Source: Pseudomonadota bacterium
GTDB taxonomy: Bacteria; Pseudomonadota; Gammaproteobacteria; Burkholderiales; Thiobacillaceae
Assembly (NCBI GenBank): GCA_021821425.1
Contig: JAKACL010000008.1
Location: 1 to 22,594, forward strand
Direction: 5' to 3'
DNA: 22,594 nt
The translations under genes were made by a program, and so were the position numbers. This document shows positions 15,635-22,594 of this stretch, piece after piece (within the stretch, counting starts at the first letter, position 1; each line of letters starts with the position of its first letter). The notes below the pieces were generated by a model. That model saw only the letters and a program-made list of their open reading frames with translations, did not search any database and was not told the origin of the DNA.

Positions 15635-16318
15635 ATGCTGAATTATCGACCCTTCGTCGGAAAACCTGCCTTTTGGAAATGGTTTTTTTTCGTGGCTTTC
15701 GGCGTGGGATTGGTGTTTGCCCAGTCCGACCTGGACCGCATGCGGACCCTGGCTGGCCAGCGTTATGGCGATTCTGGAACGACCGCAGTGACGGCCTGGC
15801 GCGAGTTGCTGACCCAGTCGGCGCAGCAGACCGATGCCCTCAAGCTGCAGCGGGTGAATGATTTTTTCAACCGCAGAACGCGTTTCGGCGAGGACAGCGA
15901 GATCTGGGGCAAGTCGGATTACTGGGCGACGCCGCTGGAAACGCTCGGGCGCGGGGAAGGCGACTGCGAGGATTTTGCGATTGCCAAGTATGTGACCCTG
16001 AAGCTGCTGGGCGTGCCGTCTGGCAAGATGCGGCTCACCTACGTCAAGGCACGCATTGGAGGACCGCGAAGCGCCTTGGTCCAGGCGCATATGGTCCTGA
16101 GCTATTATCCGGCACCAGACGCCGAGCCGCTGGTCCTGGACAACCTGATTTCGGACATTCGACCTGCATCGCGCCGTACTGACCTGACCACGATTTTTGG
16201 TTTCAATACCGAAGGGCTGTGGGTCGGGGGGGCGGTACCGCGTGCCGCCAGCGGGTCGCAGCGGCTGTCGAAATGGCAGTCGCTGCTTGTCCGGATGCGT
16301 GAAGAAGGAATCGAATGA
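15635..16318 (+). CDS. lapG: LapG-like periplasmic cysteine protease (BTLCP family)
   Basis: The 227-residue protein has an N-terminal hydrophobic export signal (FWKWFFFVAFGVGLVFAQ) and the bacterial transglutaminase-like cysteine proteinase domain. The catalytic triad is visible as Cys111 (GEGDCEDFAIAKY), His152 (QAHMVL) and Asp169 (LVLDNL). LapG cuts the N-terminal retention module of LapA-type adhesins after a double-alanine motif, releasing the adhesin and dispersing biofilm; the enzyme is calcium dependent in Pseudomonas. lapD follows after 25 nt, so they form an operon, divergent from the TolC-family gene across a 274-nt region. TTGCAT and TATTTT at 15537-15564 (16-nt spacing) are a weak promoter candidate. 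Confidence 0.93.
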   Translation: MLNYRPFVGKPAFWKWFFFVAFGVGLVFAQSDLDRMRTLAGQRYGDSGTTAVTAWRELLTQSAQQTDALKLQRVNDFFNRRTRFGEDSEIWGKSDYWATPLETLGRGEGDCEDFAIAKYVTLKLLGVPSGKMRLTYVKARIGGPRSALVQAHMVLSYYPAPDAEPLVLDNLISDIRPASRRTDLTTIFGFNTEGLWVGGAVPRAASGSQRLSKWQSLLVRMREEGIE

Positions 16319-16343
16319 ACCATCTTGTGCCCAGGGAAACGTC

Positions 16344-18260
16344 ATGACACTCAACAAGCAACTCTGGATTGCCATCGCGGCCATCATGACCCTCGCATTC
16401 GGAATCAGTTTTCTGGTCAGCGCGTGGTCGGCCAAAACCTATCTGGAAGACCAGCTGCGGCTGAAGAACGTCGACAATGCCAATTCGCTGGCGCTGTCGA
16501 TGTCGCAGATCGACAAGGACCCGGTCCTGATCGAGCTGCTGCTGTCCGCCCAGTTCGACATCGGTCACTACAAGCGGATCAGCCTGGTATCCCCGACCGG
16601 CACGCCGATGCTGGAAAAAGTCAGCGAGGCCGGGGCCGACGGGGTGCCGGCCTGGTTTGTCCGCATGATTCCCTTGAATACCGAGCCCGGCGTGGCCCAG
16701 GTACAGGACGGCTGGCGGCAGTACGGCACGCTGACGGTGGTGAGCCACGAGCGGTTTGCCCATGAGGCGCTGTGGCACGGCAATCTCAGGCTGCTCGGCT
16801 GGTTTTTGGTCAGCGCCCTGCTGTGCGGCCTGATCGGCACACTGGTGCTGCGGGTCATCACCCGCCCGCTGGGCGAAGTGGTCAGGCAGGCCGAGGCGAT
16901 CGGCGCACGTCGTTTCATCACGATCGATGAGCCGCGCACGCGGGAATTTCGCAGTGTGGTGCGTGCGATGAACACCCTGTCGTCGCAGGTGCGCAGCATG
17001 CTCGACGAGGAGTCGGCGCGGCTTGAGCAGCTGCGTCGCGGGGCCCAGCATGACGTGCTGACCGGCGTGCTCAACCGCGAGCATTTCCTGAAGAAGACGC
17101 AGCATGCGCTGGAGGACGAAAGCGCAGCGCCAGCCGGCGCACTGTTCATTCTGCGCCTGCCCGATCTCATCGGGCTGAACAAGACGCTGGGGCGGGAGGC
17201 CACCGATGCGCTGCTGATGCGGGTGGCGGGTGCGCTGGAGGACTGCTGCGCGGACGAATCCTGCCTGATCGGGCGCCTGAACGGTTCCGATTTTTCGGTG
17301 CTGGCCTCCAATGTGGAGTCGGTTTCGGAACTGGCAAAGCGGATCAGCGCACGGGTGCAGCTGTCGATCAGCGACCCGAGCGTGGCTGCGGAGCGCACCG
17401 TGCTGCTGGGCGCCGCCGTCTACCGCCATGGCGACGCGATATCGCAGGTGCTGTCGCGCGCCGACATGGCCCTGGCCCGTGCCGAGATGGAAGGCGGCAG
17501 CGCGGTCGAGACGGGCGATTCGGACGTGGAGTGGAAACCGGTTGCCAGCATGGCCGCCGCCTGGAAGGTGCTGATCGAAACGGCGATCAACCAGAAGCGG
17601 ATTCAGTTCGTGACGTACCCGGTGCTGGATGCGCAGGGGGCGCTGATTCATTACGAAGCGCCGGCACGCATGCAGAACGTACAGCGGTCAGAGTGGATGT
17701 CGGCGCAATCCTTCATGCCCTGGGCCAGCCGGCTGGGGTTAACGGAACGCATCGACCAGGCCGTGTTCGACCGCGCGCTCGACTGGCTGGAAGCCAACGA
17801 GGGTCCGCTTTGCATCAACGTGTCCCCGCAGTCCGTTTGCGATCCGGTGCTGGGCGCGCGCTATTACCGGGCACTTAGGGGCAACCGCACGCTGGCGAGG
17901 AAACTCTGGATCGACATCCCTGAATTCGTCGCCTATCGTCATGCCCGGGAGTTCCGCATGTTCTGCGATACGCTCAAGCCCCTGGGCTGCACCATCGGCC
18001 TCGAGCATGCTGGCAGCCATATATGCCACATCGGCGAGCTGCACGACGTGGGGCTCGACTACCTGAAAATCGACAGTGCGATCATTCGCGACATCGACCA
18101 CAGCCCGGGCAACCAGACCTTCCTGCGCGGGTTGTGCACAATTGCCCACACCATGGGCATGATGACCATCGCCGAGGGTGTGCTCAATCAGGAGGAGGCT
18201 GCATGCCTGAAAGAGCTGGGCTTCAAGGGCATGACGGGGCCGGGCATCGTGCTCGGCTGA
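16344..18260 (+). CDS. lapD: LapD-like c-di-GMP receptor with degenerate GGDEF and EAL domains
   Basis: The 638-residue inner-membrane protein has TM1 (about 7-28), a periplasmic domain (29-148), TM2 (149-170), HAMP (171-223), a GGDEF-like domain (235-385) and an EAL-like domain (about 400-638). The GGDEF signature is NGSDF (313-317). EAL is EAP (438-440), and the usual DDFGTG is EHAGSH, so neither enzyme activity is expected; LKID is retained. This is the LapD pattern: cytoplasmic c-di-GMP binding reshapes the periplasmic domain so that it captures LapG. Trp124 in DGWRQYG sits where Pseudomonas LapD has its LapG-binding Trp125. The start at 16344 follows AGGGA and begins the first membrane segment; longer frames overlap lapG. 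The stop lies in a shared terminator hairpin. Confidence 0.93.
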   Translation: MTLNKQLWIAIAAIMTLAFGISFLVSAWSAKTYLEDQLRLKNVDNANSLALSMSQIDKDPVLIELLLSAQFDIGHYKRISLVSPTGTPMLEKVSEAGADGVPAWFVRMIPLNTEPGVAQVQDGWRQYGTLTVVSHERFAHEALWHGNLRLLGWFLVSALLCGLIGTLVLRVITRPLGEVVRQAEAIGARRFITIDEPRTREFRSVVRAMNTLSSQVRSMLDEESARLEQLRRGAQHDVLTGVLNREHFLKKTQHALEDESAAPAGALFILRLPDLIGLNKTLGREATDALLMRVAGALEDCCADESCLIGRLNGSDFSVLASNVESVSELAKRISARVQLSISDPSVAAERTVLLGAAVYRHGDAISQVLSRADMALARAEMEGGSAVETGDSDVEWKPVASMAAAWKVLIETAINQKRIQFVTYPVLDAQGALIHYEAPARMQNVQRSEWMSAQSFMPWASRLGLTERIDQAVFDRALDWLEANEGPLCINVSPQSVCDPVLGARYYRALRGNRTLARKLWIDIPEFVAYRHAREFRMFCDTLKPLGCTIGLEHAGSHICHIGELHDVGLDYLKIDSAIIRDIDHSPGNQTFLRGLCTIAHTMGMMTIAEGVLNQEEAACLKELGFKGMTGPGIVLG

Positions 18261-18278
18261 ACCGGGTTCGCCGGTTCA
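18258..18278. terminator. Hairpin terminator holding the stop codons of both convergent genes
   Basis: A perfect 8-bp inverted repeat (TGAACCGG at 18258-18265 and CCGGTTCA at 18271-18278, 5-nt loop) lies between lapD and the small gene. The outer three bases of each arm are the TGA stop of each gene. Only a modest T-rich stretch follows on the plus strand, so efficiency is uncertain. Confidence 0.6.
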
Positions 18279-18599
18279 GATGGTTTCGTTGGCGCCGCCG
18301 AGCAGGTCGAGCGCGCCCAGCGACTGACGCATCGAGCGGCGCTCCATCAGCTTTTCCTGCGCCGGCAGCGGCAGGTCGGTAAAGCGGATCACATCGCGGT
18401 CGATCAGCAGATCGATCAAATCCTCCAGCACCCGCACCAGACGCATGTCGGACTGCTGCAGCGTGCTCTGCTCCATGCCCGCATTGCGCATGAAATCGAG
18501 CAGCTCCGGCGAGGTGACGGGGATCTCTTCCATCCCGCTAGCGGGTACCAGGCTCAGCGTGGAGATCCGACCCTGTTCGTCTCGTTTTACATAAGGCAC
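18276..18599 (-). CDS. Small conserved protein of unknown function beside the adhesin gene
   Basis: The 107-residue protein starts at GTG 18599 with AGGGG 7 nt upstream. It opens MPYVKRDEQGRISTLS and ends in a helical part with SDMRLVRVLEDLIDLLIDRDVIRFTDLP and ARQK-like basic helices (EKLMERRSMRQSL). I recall similar proteins misnamed tryptophan synthase beta-like in databases; there is no sign of such an enzyme here. No signal peptide or membrane segment is seen, so it should be cytoplasmic. It lies 51 nt after the adhesin stop on the same strand with no terminator between, so it is probably on the adhesin transcript. Its function is unknown; a link to adhesin expression or secretion is inference from position. 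Confidence 0.85.
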   Translation of the reverse strand: MPYVKRDEQGRISTLSLVPASGMEEIPVTSPELLDFMRNAGMEQSTLQQSDMRLVRVLEDLIDLLIDRDVIRFTDLPLPAQEKLMERRSMRQSLGALDLLGGANETI

Positions 18600-18650
18600 G
18601 CTTTACCCCTTTTATCAGCGTCTGGCATCAGCATACAGCAGGCAGGCTCA

Positions 18651-21600
18651 TCAGTCGGTGATCAACTTGCCCTTGCTCAGCAGGTCCTGAATGATCTGCT
18701 GATCGGCACTGAGCGTCCCGCCACCGGTAAGGTCGGTGTTGTTCAGCACGATGCGCTGATCGGTCGCACCCGCACTGTAGCCGCCCGAGAAGCCGCCGGT
18801 ACTGCTGATCTGGATGACGGTGTTGCTGCCCGACACCTCGAAGTGCAGGTAATCGGCGAGGTTGCCCGGATCCGTTCCGGCATGGCTTTCGCCCAGCAGC
18901 AGGTCGCGCAGATCGAGCTTGTCGCTGTTCACCGTGCTGTCGAAATCGGTGACGGTGTCGATCGCCGGACTGCCTGCTGTGCCGCGATCGCTGAGTTCCC
19001 ACTTGAAGACGTCGGCACCGAGGCCGCCGGCCAGCGTGTCGTTGCCGGCGCCGCCGAGCAGGGTATCGTTGCCCGAACCGCCGTTGAGCGTGTCGGTGCC
19101 GACACCGCCGTAGAGCATGTCGTTGCCGTTGCCGGCATTGAGCGTATCGTTGCCGGCGCCGCCGTAGAGCATGTCGTTACCGTCATTGCCATTAAGCGTA
19201 TCGTTGCCGGCATAGCCACGAATCAGGTCGTTACCATTGGTGCCGTTCAAGGTCTGTCCAGACTGGGTACTGGTCGTATACGTACTGGTCGTTTCTGCGA
19301 TCGTGATGGTTAGCGCCTCGCTGGTACTCGCGGTGGATCCGTTGGCCGACTCGGTTGCGATCGCCGTTATCGTGAGGTTGAGCGTGCCGGTATAGTTTTC
19401 AGGAGGCAGCAGGGTGATGCTGGAAAGCTGCGCGGCGGTGAATGTCCAGCTGCCATCGCCATTGTCGGTGCCGCTGGTGAAGCGGGCGCCGGCCGGCAGA
19501 CCCGAAATTCGGGCGGTCAGCGTTTCCGATCCGTCGCTGTCGGCCAGCAACGCGGCGATCGGTGACAGCACCACGGGCGCACCGTAACGCGTCGTGTCCC
19601 CAGCCACGGTGAACGCCAGGCTGTTCAGCGCAAGCGAGGAATCCTTCAGTCCGTCAAGGCCGTTCAGCACCAGCCAGTTGAACGTGTAGGCACCGCTTTG
19701 GGCGGCGGTGTAACTGTAGGAACCGTTCGAAGTGAAGTTCGGAAACTTGGTTTCAGAGGAGTCAACCACGATGGCCTGGCGGTTGCCGAGCGGGTCGGTG
19801 ACGATCAGCACAACCAGATCGTTGTAGCCGCCTGCGACCTCGCTTTGCAGGTTCTCGCCATTGCTGAAGGCATAGTTCCAGGTTGCCGTCGTGCCGGCCG
19901 TCATGGAATAGTGTGCATCCGTCATTTTGCCGTCGAAGACATTGACGTTGCCGTTGTGAGTGACATTGACCCCTGTTGGGTTGAAGCGGTTGTCAAGATA
20001 CCCTGACGGCAGGCCGAGCTCGACTTCCAGGTTAGCTTGGCTTATGCCATCACCGGTATTCTGCGCAGACGCGGTGACCACGGTATCCGTGCCGCCGGTG
20101 GAGATGACGGTGCTACCGGGGGTAAGAACGAACTGGCTCGCTACAGGCGCCAGCGTCGGCGCATCGGCCACCGGCGTCACGTTCACGCTTACGGTGGCGG
20201 TGTCGATGCCGCCGTTGCTGTCGCGGATGGTGTAGGTAAAGGTATCGGTTCCGCTCCAGTTCGCATTCGGCGTATACACCAGGTTGCCGCTCAGATCGGT
20301 CGACACCGTGCCGTTGGTCGCCTGGGTGTAGCCCCAGAGCAGGAGGGAGTCACCGTCGGGATCGCTGTCGTTGCCGAGCACGTTGAGCGTCACGGCCGTG
20401 TCTTCGGCGGTGGTGTAGCTGTCGTTTGCCGCCACGGGGGCGGTGTTGCTGGGTTCAGTCTGCGAGATCGCCAGGCGTGCCGAATTCGTGTCGCCGTCCG
20501 CGTCGACCATGGTGTAGGTGAATTCGTCCGGTCCGGTGTCGCTGAACTGGATGCTGTCGAGGCCCACCAGCAGGATCTTGCTGCTGGCGCTGGTGTCGAC
20601 GCCATAGAACACGACATACTGGAAAGGATCGCCCGAGCTGTTTTCGACATTCAACGTGAAACCGGGTTTGTTAATCGAACCGCTGCCGGTCTCCATCAGA
20701 TTGCCGCTGGTATCGTATGTTGCCCAGTAGAACGGAACGCCTGAGTTGGTGCCGGCGTAGAAATTGGCATTGAGCGAATTCACCTCATTGCCGAGATTCA
20801 CCATGATCGCTTCCGGATTGGTCGGGTGGCCGTTCAGGTAGTTGGCGCTGCCCGCACCGCCGGCAATGCCCAGGCCGTCCGTCCCGTCCGGCAAGGCCGC
20901 ATCGACGACAGTCAGCACACCGGTTCCACTGATCGTAAGAATGTTTGTCGCAAGCGGAGCGAAAGTAACGGAGTCGATGAAGAATTCGTTCTGGCTGGCC
21001 ACGTTACGCGCACCATTGAATGCGGTAATACTGACATCATTCCAGTCAGCAAGACCGTTGCTGCCGCCGGCCGTGGTGTAGAGGGTCGACTCGTAGGTGT
21101 ATGAACCGTCTTCGTTTATCAGCAGGATGCCCTTGCCGGTGTCGATCGTGATGACGCCGCTGGTAGCCGTGTAGGTGGTGCCTTGGTACACCACGCTCTG
21201 TATCGTGCCGGGCAGTTCGGCCCCCAGATCGTTTGCCAGCACGTTTCCGGAAGTGCTATCTCCGATCGTCAGGGTGGCGAAGTCGTTGACGGCAACCGGC
21301 GCGTCGTCTTCGATGCTCACGGTCAGCACACCGGTCGAAGAGGCGCTGCCGTCGCTTGCAGTGACGATGATGCCGAGCGACTGGATGTCTTCTGCACCGG
21401 CCGTTGCATGGTCGATTGCGCCGTGGAGTATCACGGTGTACGCGCCGGCATTGGTAATGCTGATCGTCATGACTGGGGCGCCGCCGGCGCTGGCCGTAAG
21501 CGTCGAGGTGCCGCTGCCGCTCCAGGTGACCGGAACGCCGTTCGAGGTCAACGATATCGTGGGGGCTGTGAGCGTGACGAAAACACTCGGGCTGTCGACG

Positions 21601-22594
21601 TCGGTGATCGCAAACGTTCCACTCGATACAAGCGAATTGGTCGTGTCGCTCGGCGATCCGGTCGTATCCGCAACCCCATTGGGAAGTCCCTCTTCCGAGA
21701 CGCTCGCGGTTTTGCTTGCGATGCCGAATGAGGGCGCATCGTTCACCGGAGCGATGTTGACCGTCACGGTTGCGGTGTTCGAAGTTAGCGCGCCGTCGGT
21801 CACCGTATATGAGAAATCTGCGGCGCCGTTAAAGTTGGCGTTGGGAGCAAATGTGACGGAGCCGTCGGCGTTGAGCACGGCGGAGCCGCCAGTGCCACTG
21901 GTGACCGTGGCGATGGCCAGCGGGTTGCCGTCGGTATCGGTGTCGTTGCCCAAAAGATCGGCTGCGGCGTAGGTCACCGGCGTGTCCTCGGTGGTGGCCA
22001 GGGTGTCGGCGTTGGCCACCGGCGCATCGTTGGTGCCGTTGATCGTGACCGTCACGGACGAAGCCGTCCCGTCGACGCTGGAAACCGTGAAGGTCTCGGT
22101 CAGCGTCTGTCCTGCGCCGAGGGCCTGGACGGCGGCGTTGGCGTTGTTGAGGGTATAGGTCCAGTTGCCGGAAGCGTCGAGACTGAAGGTGCCGTAGGCG
22201 CCGGCGGTGGAGGGCTGGGCAGTGAAGCTGGCCTGGCCGCTGTCCACATCGCTGATGGTCAGGGTGCCGCCGGTGGAGAGCGTGGCGTCCTCCGTCGCCG
22301 ACCCGGTGCCGGAAGAGATCACGGCCGCATCGTTGGTGCCGTTGACGGTCACGGTGACGGACGAGGAAGTGCCGTCGACCGAAGCCACGGTGAAGGTCTC
22401 GGTCAGCGTCTGTCCTGCGCCGAGGGCCTGCACCGCCGGATCACTGTTGTTGAGGGTATAGGTCCATGCGCCTGCGGCGTTGAGGGTGAAAGTGCCGTAG
22501 GCGCCGGCAGTCGAAGGCTGTCCCACAAAACTTGCCTCACCCGAATCCACATCGCTGATGGTCAGGGTGCCGCCGGTGGAGAGCGTGGCGTCCT
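18651..22594 (-). CDS. Giant RTX adhesin (LapA-like), C-terminal part
   Basis: The frame enters from the right edge, so the N-terminus is missing and at least 1,313 residues are visible. In order they are: VCBS repeats (TLTISDVDSG, AYGTF, WTYTLNN), a cadherin-like unit (EDTPVTYAAADLLGNDTD), a T1SS-143 type region (SEEGLPNGVADTTG), and a repeat domain interrupted by an insert of about 180 residues (DNA about 20535-21083). A second cadherin-like unit, a beta-rich domain of unknown type (about 19596-20150), nine RTX nonapeptides (19002-19244) and a type I secretion C-terminus (VFKWELSDRG, DTVTDFD, DKLDLRDLL) follow. RTX repeats bind calcium on export. Beside lapG and lapD it is the expected LapG substrate, but the retention module and cleavage site would lie in the missing N-terminus. 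Confidence 0.94.
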   Translation of the reverse strand, partial: DATLSTGGTLTISDVDSGEASFVGQPSTAGAYGTFTLNAAGAWTYTLNNSDPAVQALGAGQTLTETFTVASVDGTSSSVTVTVNGTNDAAVISSGTGSATEDATLSTGGTLTISDVDSGQASFTAQPSTAGAYGTFSLDASGNWTYTLNNANAAVQALGAGQTLTETFTVSSVDGTASSVTVTINGTNDAPVANADTLATTEDTPVTYAAADLLGNDTDTDGNPLAIATVTSGTGGSAVLNADGSVTFAPNANFNGAADFSYTVTDGALTSNTATVTVNIAPVNDAPSFGIASKTASVSEEGLPNGVADTTGSPSDTTNSLVSSGTFAITDVDSPSVFVTLTAPTISLTSNGVPVTWSGSGTSTLTASAGGAPVMTISITNAGAYTVILHGAIDHATAGAEDIQSLGIIVTASDGSASSTGVLTVSIEDDAPVAVNDFATLTIGDSTSGNVLANDLGAELPGTIQSVVYQGTTYTATSGVITIDTGKGILLINEDGSYTYESTLYTTAGGSNGLADWNDVSITAFNGARNVASQNEFFIDSVTFAPLATNILTISGTGVLTVVDAALPDGTDGLGIAGGAGSANYLNGHPTNPEAIMVNLGNEVNSLNANFYAGTNSGVPFYWATYDTSGNLMETGSGSINKPGFTLNVENSSGDPFQYVVFYGVDTSASSKILLVGLDSIQFSDTGPDEFTYTMVDADGDTNSARLAISQTEPSNTAPVAANDSYTTAEDTAVTLNVLGNDSDPDGDSLLLWGYTQATNGTVSTDLSGNLVYTPNANWSGTDTFTYTIRDSNGGIDTATVSVNVTPVADAPTLAPVASQFVLTPGSTVISTGGTDTVVTASAQNTGDGISQANLEVELGLPSGYLDNRFNPTGVNVTHNGNVNVFDGKMTDAHYSMTAGTTATWNYAFSNGENLQSEVAGGYNDLVVLIVTDPLGNRQAIVVDSSETKFPNFTSNGSYSYTAAQSGAYTFNWLVLNGLDGLKDSSLALNSLAFTVAGDTTRYGAPVVLSPIAALLADSDGSETLTARISGLPAGARFTSGTDNGDGSWTFTAAQLSSITLLPPENYTGTLNLTITAIATESANGSTASTSEALTITIAETTSTYTTSTQSGQTLNGTNGNDLIRGYAGNDTLNGNDGNDMLYGGAGNDTLNAGNGNDMLYGGVGTDTLNGGSGNDTLLGGAGNDTLAGGLGADVFKWELSDRGTAGSPAIDTVTDFDSTVNSDKLDLRDLLLGESHAGTDPGNLADYLHFEVSGSNTVIQISSTGGFSGGYSAGATDQRIVLNNTDLTGGGTLSADQQIIQDLLSKGKLITD
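19002..19244 (-). repeat. RTX nonapeptide repeat block (9 x 27 nt)
   Basis: Nine in-frame 27-nt units encode GGxGxDxUx nonapeptides (for example GGAGNDTLN, GGSGNDTLL), with partial 54-nt periodicity where NDMLY and NDTLN units alternate. Such units form a calcium-binding parallel beta roll that folds outside the cell and drives type I secretion. Confidence 0.92.
21990..22594 (-). repeat. Tandem VCBS-domain DNA repeats, 303-bp period
   Basis: Two full or nearly full units of 303 bp (101 codons), 22594-22293 and 22292-21990, share long identical runs. For example, the stretches starting at 22261 and 22564, and at 22087 and 22390, are both offset by 303 bp. The protein units both begin EDATLSTGGTLTISDVDSG. 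The array continues past the window edge. Confidence 0.9.

Noticed and set aside
16203..17651. Minus-strand open frame (482 codons) opposite lapD
   Set aside because: It lies opposite a recognisable LapD domain series and has a low-complexity His/Arg/Gln-rich translation, so it is a shadow.
16344..18260. LapD as an active diguanylate cyclase or phosphodiesterase
   Set aside because: The signatures NGSDF, EAP and EHAGSH lack the catalytic residues of both enzyme types.
19002..19244. Regular 27-nt repeats as a possible CRISPR array
   Set aside because: The units are contiguous, in frame and encode RTX nonapeptides; there are no unique spacers.

Overview
The window looks like chromosomal DNA from a high-GC betaproteobacterium. 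The evidence is the gene order yciB-yciI-bolA-parvulin, divergent from a PHP phosphatase-yciO-M50 protease-trpS run, together with grpE-dnaK, prfC and strongly betaproteobacterial protein sequences. A member of the Nitrosomonadales or a Thiobacillus-like group is plausible, but the genus cannot be fixed from this sequence alone. Almost all of the DNA is coding, and both window ends cut through genes.

Positions 1-5436 carry envelope and protein quality control. They hold the 3' part of an S1C (DegP/HtrA-like) serine protease, a bidirectional terminator, and dnaK and grpE on the minus strand, each behind its own near-consensus heat-shock sigma-32 promoter with 13-nt spacing. A divergent three-gene operon follows, encoding exported proteins: a TPR protein, a TlpA-like thioredoxin with a CPPC site, and an unknown protein with two cysteines. 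dnaJ does not follow dnaK.

Positions 5437-13346 are housekeeping. There is a tRNA-Ser(GGA) with a clear sigma-70 promoter. A minus-strand run follows: yciB, yciI, bolA, a periplasmic parvulin, and an unusual Hfq-like protein with changed distal-face residues. Divergent from it runs rnm(yciV)-yciO-M50 protease-trpS; the TrpRS carries a four-cysteine pattern like that of the [4Fe-4S] TrpRS enzymes. prfC converges on trpS. Arrays of a degenerate 7-nt repeat (consensus YYCCTAR) sit at the dnaK 3' end, directly before the trpS start, and weakly between trpS and prfC.

Positions 13480-22594 form a Lap-type biofilm adhesin locus. It has a TolC/LapE-like outer-membrane factor with an extra C-terminal NTF2-like domain, then the divergent pair lapG (periplasmic cysteine protease) and lapD (inner-membrane receptor with degenerate GGDEF and EAL domains). 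A small conserved gene of unknown function and a giant RTX adhesin come next; the adhesin's 5' end lies beyond the window. By analogy with Pseudomonas, LapD would bind c-di-GMP and sequester LapG, so the adhesin stays anchored through its TolC-family pore. When c-di-GMP falls, LapG would cut the adhesin N-terminus and release it. The inner-membrane ABC transporter and adaptor (LapB/LapC type) and the adhesin's LapG cleavage region are not in the window. The points most worth a second look are the TolC fusion, the two unassigned adhesin domains, the Hfq-like paralog, the TPR-thioredoxin operon and the heptamer repeats.
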